A stretch of 64,000 nt of DNA, from contig JARVKI010000015.1 of the NCBI GenBank assembly GCA_036674765.1, forward strand, positions 496,001 through 560,000, read 5' to 3'. Positions 33,153-42,800 of the stretch are shown in pieces. Numbering within the stretch: the first letter of the stretch is position 1; every line of letters begins with the position of its first letter. The position numbers and the translations under genes were made by a program. Under the pieces are notes generated by a model. It ran no database searches. It saw only the letters and a program-made list of their open reading frames with translations, and was not told the origin of the DNA. This stretch comes from Seiridium cupressi. Taxonomy: Eukaryota; Ascomycota; Sordariomycetes; Amphisphaeriales; Sporocadaceae.

Positions 33153-33701
33153 ATGGCTGAATCTGCATCGGGATTCGACCCGGCCAAGGAGTTCCCAAAC
33201 ATCGTTTGGAATTTCGATAATCTTGCAGAACCAGCCGCGCCCACGGGAACAGAACCAGGCGCAAACGCAGACGCAGGTGCAGAGGAAGAGGAGCATGACC
33301 AAGGTCTTATTACAGCACCTCCAACACCACTGACACCGGCAAAGGAAGTTGTTTCTGTACCGAAATCAGCTGCCAGGAATACGTCTCCCGTTAAAGCAAA
33401 GAGCACACCTGCTAAGCGGAGTGCGCCAACTGCGGGTTCTGGCAGAAGGAAGCTGAAGGCCTCTAAATCTACTCCTAAGATAAACACCAAGGAGGAGGCC
33501 ACGAAGAACGTTCTGCCGTTGGCATCGGCGGAAGAGAAGATCAAAGCAAGAATCACTAAGAACCAGGCAAGAAAGGAATCAAAGCGGGAGAGAAGAAGGC
33601 AAAAACGCAAGGAAATGCGGTCAAAAGGTGGAGAGGAGATCAAGGAGGGAAGTAACCAGGATGCAGAGGCTGGAATCGTCTCAGAGTCGAAAAATGATTG
33701 A
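33153..33701 (+). CDS. Small lysine-rich protein of unknown function
   Basis: Encodes 182 residues in one exon. The N-terminal 30 residues contain a hydrophobic-aromatic motif (FPNIVWNFDNL). Acidic and Ala-rich spacers follow, then a strongly basic C-terminus with repeated Lys/Arg clusters (KESKRERRRQKRKEMRSK, about 147-164) that could act as a nuclear or nucleolar targeting signal. An open frame of 166 codons on the opposite strand covers the same bases but has no protein-like features. The ATG context (cactATGgc) is good. The family was not recognised. A nucleic-acid-binding or nucleolar role is only a guess from composition. Confidence 0.6.
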   Translation: MAESASGFDPAKEFPNIVWNFDNLAEPAAPTGTEPGANADAGAEEEEHDQGLITAPPTPLTPAKEVVSVPKSAARNTSPVKAKSTPAKRSAPTAGSGRRKLKASKSTPKINTKEEATKNVLPLASAEEKIKARITKNQARKESKRERRRQKRKEMRSKGGEEIKEGSNQDAEAGIVSESKND

Positions 33702-35676
33702 GTCCTAGGCCTGAAACTAAGAATGGGTGGAAGATTGCGGGCAGCATTACTTGTGGCATGTCTCTAGCAACGATTTCGGAGTGTTATGCTGGCTCCGACT
33801 TTTGCAGCGTCATTGCCAGTACAGTACACACCCGCCAAAAACAGCCAGAGAGTGATGTTGACTGCCGAGAATCATACTATAGAAAGTGTGCGACTATATG
33901 GTCTCCAAAGCGGGTTTGAGATGTGATACATTGAGAGGGGGGATGAATGTAAGCATTCACAATAATATCAACTAGGGGAGTGCCCCGATATGGTGTTTGC
34001 CGAGATGGATGAGACCTGATCCTCAGGGAAACGAATCAGGTCAGCAAAATCAAGAGAATAAAAAGTATGAACCAATTGTTGTCACCACGCAATGTGCCCA
34101 GCTATTTTTCTTTGGGATAGGAAATGCCATCTTCGAGGTATGGCTTGCTCAACACGCGTAATGGTATCATTGCCTCGGACAGTTTCCTTCTTCTTCCTCC
34201 CTCAATCTGGACTAGAATTTCCATAGTGCATTACTGTAATGTCCGGATCTACTTAATTTCAGGTGAAGAATGGATGGACGCGTGGCTGAATCAGATACAT
34301 GGACCCATCCAGGACTCGATTTCTCTCCCTTGAACAATTCCTCCATTATAATAAACGGAACCATGGGCAAGTGATTATTTCAAAAAAATCATCTTCAATG
34401 TATTCGTCGCTTTTGGGTGTATATATTGTCTCCCGTCGATGGTACATGACGTATCCTTATGATGTCTACCGACCTGGCGTTGCAAACGGTATCCATAAAT
34501 CATGCACAGCAAAAGTTTCTCTATTCCTCGGAAACACCATGCACGTATCCCACGTGGTGTAGGTGCTTGTTCCTAACGGCGCTACTACTATCTCTTGGGA
34601 TTCTGCTGGACTTTCACCGGCAGATGGTGTGCATTTATCCGCCGATGGCACGAAACACAGAGCTAATTTTGTGCGTAGCTATATATCTACATGTCGAGCT
34701 CGCAGTCATTCAATGTCAACGTTCCTGCAGCCATGAACAGCGATTGGCAAACTTTATTCCAATACCTACGATCGGGCGTGATCTTTGACTATGTTGGCGA
34801 TATGGACAAATGATCTTTGCTTGTTTTAGCAATCGGCTAAGCTGCAGATTGGCACACCTCTATCTCGTCGCAACCATGGATATCATATCTAAGTCAATTA
34901 CTTAGAGCAAACATTTTCTTCTGCCATCAAATGATCTCCTGTGAGGTTTGTGAAATGTGCAACAAACATGGAGGTTGACGGACCTCAAAACGTGCAGAAG
35001 GGAAGTTAACCGAACAATAGAGGATAAATTAGACGAGATATCGAAGTTGAAAATACTGCAAGGTGATTAAGACTAATGCAAATACATACATAAAAAATTA
35101 GGACAATGACCGCAAATATTTTTATTGTTTTGCCAATTAGCTGCGGTACTGTTAGTGATGTAAGGCTGGGACTGCGCCAAGCCTAGCGTCCGATATGTTG
35201 CTCCTACATGTACTCTCTTCGACTAGCTAGGCCAAATATGCGCTTTAGGCCCCACTCTTCAGTCACAAGGCGCTGAGGTTGATTGTTCTATTGTCAGCAA
35301 GGCTCCAGATTCCGATTCACTTCCTCACACCTCTGTCTGTTCTGCAGCACAGCTTGCTGCAAACAATCGGATCATCGCTCTGGAAGCAGAACTCTCTTCT
35401 CCCATTATTTCCGTATATGAGAGATTGACTTTTCAGGCCACCCAACTTTTAAAGGACTTGTTGCAGTTGTTTCCTCATCCCATTTTCACCCACGCCCGCT
35501 TCACTGTCTAAGCGCAAAGCTTTTGTGACAGCCCTCACATAACTCCGCCGCTGTTCTTCTATATCTTTTCGCGCGAAGTTCTGAGGCCGCTCCAAATCAC
35601 CCTACCGAAAGGAGCCCACCAATATAGACTGTTATCAGCCGCCGACCAACAGATCCACCTGACTCCCACCTTCACG
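33702..35676. other. Intergenic region of about 2 kb
   Basis: The middle part (34000-35150) is AT-rich with small unrelated frames. The 500 bases before the Sds3-like gene are C/T-rich and promoter-like. No gene is supported. Confidence 0.4.
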
Positions 35677-37390
35677 ATGGCAACCGCCGACCCTTCGCAA
35701 TCGGCTTTGGCTGGACCATCGCAGAAGCCTTCTCGAGCCCAATCGCCTCCTGCTCAATCCAAGCGGGAGCGCAAGAAGCAGCTGATTTACGACAAGCTTG
35801 CCGCACTTGAACGAGACATGAGCCGCGACCGCGATCGAAGCTACCGAGAAGAGCTACAGAAGATCCAAGCGGATGTCCACCTAGTTTCCCGAGTCGATGC
35901 ATACGCAGAACGCCCTCTTGATGAGATTGACAGAGAAACTCAAGAGCTCTTGCAGGCAAATGCCGATGGCGCAGATCGTCCCACCAGAACGCTGTTGGAG
36001 ATGGCAGGTCCATCTTTCCAGGAGTGGGTTGAGCACATTAAGGATATGCTTGAGGTTCGCGATTATGAGTTGACGTCCCAGAAGGTACAGTACTCACTCA
36101 GCCTTACACGAGTTTACATATGCAAGTTACGGGCAAAGACTGACCTATTGTCTGTTTTAGCACGAGCACGAGGCGAGGACCCTGATGCACCGCAATACCT
36201 ATGCATACAAGGTTGAGGTTGCCAAGAGAGAACACAGGGCGCTGTCGGCGACCCTGAAAGATCGACTGATGAACGCGATCACCTCCAAAAAACTGCGACT
36301 GAATCGAGAGAAGGAAGCTCTCGACGTCTCGGAGAGCTCCGCTCTGTTCCTGCATCCCAACCAGTACACATTGACAAACCCGGCAAGTCCTGGCGGCACA
36401 CACTCAAAGCGGGCAACTCGATTGCGCAGAGAAATGGACGAAGCTGCTGGACTCTCGGAAAACAAGAAGAGAAAGAGAAACGGCGCTGAAGACGATGGCT
36501 CCCCGGTTCCCATACGCAGAGCTCTGGATGCATCCGGCACCACTCCACTCTGGCAGAACGACAGAATTCGAGCTGTGCGAAGGGAAGCTGGTCCTATTTA
36601 CAGCATAGATAAGCTGTTTACTGATAAGGAATTGTCTATGAACTACAACAACGCTGCTATAGCCGCTTACAAGCACTTACTCACCCGACGGGATGCCTCT
36701 GGCAATCCCCTGCCCTCGCCTGAAGAGAGCGAGGCAGGAAATGGCGAGGTTAATGGAGATGAGAAGGAAGAGCCTGCAGCGCCGTCCATGGAGCGGCAAC
36801 CATCTCATCAAACCAGGAGTACTCGCAACCTTGGTCAAAATTGGTATGATGACAAGATCATTGGGGTAGAGGGTCTGGCAAATTTTGACCTCCCGGGAAA
36901 TCTTGAGAAGATGGATGCGCAAGAGCCCAGATTACCACCTCTGATCCACTCACAATACTCCAAGGCATACGTCAAGTCGGAGTCAAATACGCCCACTTCC
37001 CTGTCCCACGACGATGTACACCAGGATATCCAGATTATGAGTGTCTTCAAGGCCTATGAGCGCGCAAAAGGTGCTGGCGCGAATATCGATACCCCCAACG
37101 GCGGGCGCAGATTACTCCAGAATATGATAACACCCCAGAAAAATGGACAGCCATTCGCTGCGCTCATACAAGGACCACGGCCTCCTGTCGATCAGATCGC
37201 CGACTCGCTGGGTGTTTCGGCCTCGGCTCTCAGAGACGAGCCTGGACCCAGCGCCCTCGCCGGCCTTGCGCCAGGAATTGCCACTGGCAATCATGCTTCA
37301 CCCGCTGCCCCAACCATGTCGCGACAAAGTAGTTTCGGCGGGGTTGCCATGAGCAGGTCAGGAAGTGGTAGAGGACGGAGGCGGGGCTAG
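35677..37390 (+). CDS. Sds3-like histone deacetylase complex subunit
   Basis: Two exons, 35677-36084 and 36161-37390, with a 76-base intron (GTACAG...TTTTAG) and 545 residues. Residues 28-160 match the Sds3-like pattern of fungi: KRERKKQLIYDKLAALERDM, then ADVHLVSRVDAYAERPLDEID, then MLEVRDYELTSQKHEHEA across the intron. Next comes NTYAYKVEVAKREHRALSATLKDRL with SKKLRLNREKEALD, a long helix followed by HPNQYTLTNPASPGG. In yeast, Sds3 is a core scaffold of the Rpd3L histone deacetylase complex, acting in the nucleus with Sin3. The C-terminal half is low in complexity, with an insert rich in Pro and Glu. It ends in a Ser/Arg/Gly tail (SRSGSGRGRRRG). The exact orthology (Sds3 versus another Sds3-family member) is uncertain. 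Confidence 0.83.
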
Positions 37391-38140
37391 GTCGAATACC
37401 TTTAGTTTCGATAATATTCCTAATCAACAAAGCTACGATTATTGCAACTTTCTCTACCTTGTAACTACAACTATCCTCAATACCACCGTAACTGATGCCG
37501 CGGTTGGGAACATTCCGACTGGATTGGCATATAACACTGCCGCGATGGCAATGGTTGCAGCCCGACGACACCTCCCGGCGGATCATATTTCCCGACGTCG
37601 CCGCCTCACAAACTAAACCATTACCTCGGCATGAACCTAGAGAAGAGAACGTGAGGGACTGAGGCTACCAAGCATGCCATTCTGGAGTTAATGTCAAGGG
37701 CAGGGAATGTCCATTACCTTGATGGCATGACTAGCCTCATATACGCACCACGCTGATAAACGGTGGGCGCCTGGCGTTTAGCATGTTTGAATTCAACCAC
37801 ATACCCAGATTACGTGTGTGGATTCCTGCCACGTAAGAAGTGGCATAGCGATCTCATTTACCTACCTACATGGACCAGAGCAGATAATGGGGTCATATGC
37901 GACATGGATTAATGGAAGAGCGTATTAAATCTGCCATAGGAACTGAAGTCGTTGGGGTGCGACACTGTTCCCTACTTTCGACAAGCAGAGCATTAGAAGT
38001 AGCATAGAGCAAATCGTATTGTTAATTATTTGCGCATGGGAATTACTTTTGCCACAAATCGATGTCCATCCCTCCTTGGTGTGTGATCTCTATTTCTCTG
38101 CCCGACAGACTGAGGACAGCATGCATCTAAGCTCTTTCAC
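37391..38140. other. Convergent intergenic region
   Basis: Lies between the Sds3-like gene (+) and the oxygenase gene (-). Nothing recognisable was seen. Small frames on both strands only. Confidence 0.4.
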
Positions 38141-38995
38141 TCATGGTCCAAAGACCAGAGCCCGGACCTCGATGCTCTCCCGTCCCTCGGCCCCGTCCCG
38201 TGTCCGCGGGTCCACAAAAGCGGTATGTGGTACCCGCCCGCCCTTGACCCCCGATCCGTCTTTCAAGCCCTCCGAGTCGAAGCACTCCAGCATTAGCCTC
38301 TCATCCCCGGTCATCCCGCTCCAATAGTACCATTTTTGTTTCGAGTTATGCGCAATCGCCGCCGTCTGACCGGTATATCCATTCGGGTATCTGTGCTCCA
38401 CGGGTATGGCGTCTTCTGTGCTGAAGGTAGACGAACTAGCAAAGGCCAGGGCGTTCGACTCCACAGGTCCCTTATTTAGCGGCCGCCAGACATTGACAAT
38501 GCGGTAACGACCTTGTAGGAGACGATCGGCTTCCTCGGGAAGGTGTTTACGCACGCGCTGCGGTGCCGACAAGGGTGTCTGATCAATATGTGCATTATAT
38601 ACAGCCTGGCGCTTGGCGTTCGGCTCCGCACGCCGGACCGTGTGGTCGAAAATGACGATCTTGTTGGAGCCGGGGATGTTGTCCAGTAAGAACTTTTCGA
38701 CTTCCGGGTAGTAGTTTTTCGCAATGCTGGCGTCGTCTGCGAAGTCCTTCTCGGCAGACTCCGGCACGTTACTGTAGGCGGCGAAGGCGTCCGTGTCTAA
38801 GTTGAATTGTGATTCCCGGCCACGGATGTCTTCGATCCGGACTCCTTGTTGGTTGACAGCAACATTCCGCTTAGGCTCGCCAGCTGGAGGGTCCTCTACG
38901 TAGTTTATGGCCTTCTGGCCGGGACCAGGGGGGTGAGCAAAATTGATGTTGGCGACTACGGGGCCGCGGGGAACTGGATCTGGTGATATGGCCAT
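38141..38995 (-). CDS. CmcJ/AsaB-type hydroxylase or desaturase (Fe/2-oxoglutarate oxygenase-like)
   Basis: A single exon of 284 residues. The order of motifs fits the CmcJ-NvfI family: FDHTVRR (H118), NAHIDQTP with an H-x-D pair at H136/D138, the strand GRYRIVNVWRPLN, WYYWSGMTGDERLMLECFDS, PHTAF with H257, and RESIEVRALVFGP at the end. Members act on secondary metabolites, for example in asparasone (AsaB) and meroterpenoid pathways, and as cephamycin 7-alpha-hydroxylation partners. H136, D138 and H257 are candidate iron ligands, which is an inference from spacing. No polyketide or non-ribosomal synthase gene lies nearby, so this is a lone gene rather than part of a visible cluster. The substrate is unknown. 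Confidence 0.85.
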   Translation of the reverse strand: MAISPDPVPRGPVVANINFAHPPGPGQKAINYVEDPPAGEPKRNVAVNQQGVRIEDIRGRESQFNLDTDAFAAYSNVPESAEKDFADDASIAKNYYPEVEKFLLDNIPGSNKIVIFDHTVRRAEPNAKRQAVYNAHIDQTPLSAPQRVRKHLPEEADRLLQGRYRIVNVWRPLNKGPVESNALAFASSSTFSTEDAIPVEHRYPNGYTGQTAAIAHNSKQKWYYWSGMTGDERLMLECFDSEGLKDGSGVKGGRVPHTAFVDPRTRDGAEGRESIEVRALVFGP

Positions 38996-39826
38996 GTCTG
39001 CTTGTTTTAAGTGTGTACACAGGTCGTATGGATATAGGTTTTATGGTATGGGAGTACGCGTGTTTATGTTGTAGAGCGTGATGACGATGAAATAGTCTCT
39101 ATCAAGAGTGTGTGAAATGTACAGATATCAAGGCAGACTGTGAACGAGCAATGCCGGTACGAGAAATAGCAAACCTTTATACTAGCACTTGAGCTGAGGC
39201 GAGAGATTCACATTTCAAAGCAACGAAAAGCCGAGGAATAAATTCGAAGCTCGAATGGACATGAGTGCGACGGATACCGTACCATGAGCAATCACGTCAT
39301 CTATATAGTATGACCATTCAAAGGCTAAACGCATCGATGTCGCAATAGCCGGTTAGCTAATGAAAGTGCGCAAGTGGACTCTCCCAGTCGTGACACGGGA
39401 TCAGAAAGACGACAAATCTACGCCTTGCCACCGATCTGGCTGCTGGTCATCCCTCGGCTCTGGGGATAGGCACTGGGGTACACAATGACGTCCAGGGTTA
39501 TTATTCAGCAGGCTGAGATAATGCGGGGAAATTTCACCCGCCATCATTTTGAGCCCTGCGGTACTGTAAGTGGCACCAATGGGGCCTAGCTCAGGTATCC
39601 GCAGAACAGCTGCTCCACCGGTCGCTTGAGCCGCAGACTGCGCTATCCCCAAACAGGCCGAAGTAAACAAAGTTCTCTTTTTGTATGGAACCCCTGTCAG
39701 CTAGCCTTCCGTCACCCCACGACAGACACGTGTGTCGCGACCGAGCCAGCACACCTGGAATGCCATTCTTTACCGCATGCACTATCGGTTTCGATCTCAA
39801 CAACCGGTAGACGGCCCAGCGCGACA
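38996..39826. promoter_or_regulatory. Divergent promoter region
   Basis: Lies between the oxygenase (-) and the AT-hook gene (+). The open frame of the latter extends back to 39626, but the family-like start is at 39827. No other gene is supported. Confidence 0.4.
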
Positions 39827-42800
39827 ATGGCGAGCTTATTGGACTTTAGTTCGTCGCCGGATCCGCTGGGAGACGAGGCGCCCAGTTCGTTAAGACCCAT
39901 CGCGCGGCGCACAGCAGGAAACCCGAAAGCATATCCGCGGGAATCCTCGCTACAACTCCCCAGCAGCATTGCACGAGCAAGACCATTATCGACGGCCAAG
40001 TCACCTAGAAAGCAGATGTTCGAGCTCGATGTCGGCAACGAGCGCTCGCCCCAGAGACTACTAGTCACCGTCGAGGCCGAAGACGAGCGGGGCAGGCCGA
40101 GCGGCGTGAATAGACGTCTTTTCAGCGCATCGCCGACGAGGAGCATCAGCCGCAGGCGAGAGTCGACAACCACGACTGTAGTGCCCCTACGGGGGTTGAC
40201 GGACGATGAAGGAGGCGCCTCTGGGGATGCGCCGACAACGCGCCGGCGAGGTAGACCGAGAGGAAGCCTGGGAAGCAAGAATGGAACCCCGAATCCAAGG
40301 GGCAAGAAGAGGGCCGGCACACCTTTGCACCAGGAGTCTCGAGCAAAAAGACATAGTGGCGAAGCGTCATCCGATGCGACTTCACATGGTGATGCGCTTA
40401 TGGAATCAAATGGGAATTCCGTCGCCGAGCCTACGCCAAAGCCGAAAACGAGAACAAGGAAGACTCCCAAAAAAGCCAATACACCAGCTGTACCGTCGAG
40501 TAACCCTACAGGGAGAAAGCGCGGACGACCGCGGAAAGCTTTGCTGCCGAACGAAGTGGCCGGTCTCACCAGTGAAGCTGATCATCGGCCCAGCGATGCA
40601 GATGTAATCCCAAACAAGGACATGCCGGACTCTGGTGAAGCTCCTTTGGAGGACGACACCCGAATCGATGCAAACTCAAAACCTCGCCAGACCGCCATTT
40701 CTCGGGACAACAGTGCTGCCCTGAGCAGCCCGCCAATAGCGAGAGATGCAGATCAAAGTCGGACAGACCACAGCTCACGACTTCGTTCGTCAGTCGCGCG
40801 ACAGTCTTCCGAACAGATTGAAGAAGCTTCCACGCGCGAAGCTCGTGTAGGAGATGCTGACGCACTCATGTTTGATGATTTCATGGGAGAGCCCCATAGT
40901 GATCTGGATTCTGAAGTTGACGGGTACGATGGGGCAACTTACAGTGGCCAAGATAACTTGACTCATGCCTCTGATTTTAGTATGATTGCGGTCGAGGCAT
41001 TGCCGTCATTCCAGGCTTCCTTCCAATCCAATCGAAGTGGCATGATCGAGGAAGACAATCGGTTTGCCGACGCGGGTGATGAGACTAATTTTATCATCAG
41101 TCAGACGATGGAGTCTTGGAAGAGAAGTACTCAAACTGAAGCCCGAGGGCCATCAGACCCGAAAAATTTGGGGGCAGAGGTGGAAGAGGAACTGCCGAAT
41201 GAAGGCCATGACTCTCGGCAACAACAAATCCGGAATGGCACGTCGGAGTTTGGTTCAAGCCAATCGTCCTGGACACGGAGCCCAAGAAGGCAACCAAAGG
41301 CAATGCCACTGAGTCGACAAATCTTTACCAATAGAGCGCCGCACGTTGACGACTCATTTTCAAGCATCCCAGACAGCGTACTCCAAGCCGCTACACCCGG
41401 CAGATTGCCTATGAAGCCGGCTACGACTCACATTGTGGAAGATGATTCCAACATGTACGAAGATTCATTCTCCGAGGTTCCAGAGGAAATCCTTACAGCA
41501 GCAACTCCTAGGCCTGCTCGTACTGCTGCACATGTTGGCAAAAATGACAGCCGAGAGATCTCATCGGAGGGAGAACCGCAATCCGCCAGCAGGTCTACCA
41601 ACATTGGATCTGACAGGCTGCCTACGCCCGACGATACGAACTCTTCGACCACGGACGCTAAGAATGGCCTTGGTGAAGATACCCAGAGAATGGTTGTTGA
41701 ACCGTCTGCAGTGGTCAACACTTCTGATCTCAACATTCGTTCTTCGCCACCCACGATCAGCCGGCAGTTAAATACCATGAAACTTCAGTCCGAGTCTGCC
41801 CATACCATCAGCCGTCATTTTGATACGATGGCCCTACAATCCGAGCAATCACAAGCAGAGCAGGACATGGCTGACACGCCACTGCGCAGGAGCCCATCTG
41901 CCCAATTGCCTCTTACCAATACAGGTTCGCCTGATCAATTGCAAACATTGCAACCACCTGTGCCTAGCAGACGACCTACACTCTCGCCGATTGTCCGGGC
42001 AGGCCGCACGCTGCAGAATATCATGTCCGACAGGTCGTCTCCAGATGATCTTGGAAGCAGTCTGGGAAGTCCTTTCCGAGGATCAGTACAGAACGATTCG
42101 CGTCAATCGTCTGTCGCGAGGTCACCGGCACGTAATTCTAACCACAGAAGGACGGGTTCTGACAGTCGGTCGCTTTTCAATCCGATTGTGTCGCTTTCGC
42201 AGAGCGTCCGGTCAGCATTTGCGTCCAGCCAACGTCCAGCACCAGCACCAGCACCAGCACCAGCACCAGCCCCGGCGGCGCCACCACCACCAATAATTGC
42301 TCCAGCCCCAGGTAGGAGTGATGGTGAAGATCCATTTGGACCGGACATGCATGATTATTCACAGACCGAGGCGCTTAGGAGATCAGCCTACGGCACTGCG
42401 ACTAGTCAGACCACTACCCAGCCCAATCAAGTAGATTTCTTCCCCGAGGTACCTAGTTCTACGAGAGCAGCACCGCCGAGTGAGCCCGCCGTCGAGCACG
42501 AGATAAGTTCGATTGCTGGAAACGACGACCCGAGCAGCCCGGCAACGCAGAGATCTAGGCGAATGTCCGCGTCACAACGATCGGCCAATTTGAGCGCCTT
42601 TGCTCCTCGCAGCTCCCATAACAGCCGACTTCACAGCATAAATGATGTCCAGGAAGAGAACCAAGACGGCGAAGAAGGTCAAGGTGGCGAAGGGGATCGA
42701 GATGATGAAGAGAGCCAAGACTCCGACCGTAATGACTTTGATGACGAGATTGGACAAGAGGATAGTCATAGCGAAGACGATCAAGGGCATGAACATGAAG

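Noticed and set aside
33143..33643. 166-codon frame opposite the lysine-rich gene
   Set aside because: The hydrophobic composition is a by-product of the lysine-rich codons on the other strand.
39626..39826. 67-codon N-terminal extension of the AT-hook protein
   Set aside because: The composition looks like leader sequence, and the ATG at 39827 has a better context.
42103..42362. Gly/Ala-rich minus-strand frames opposite the AT-hook gene
   Set aside because: These are shadows of the Pro-Ala repeat in the real coding strand.
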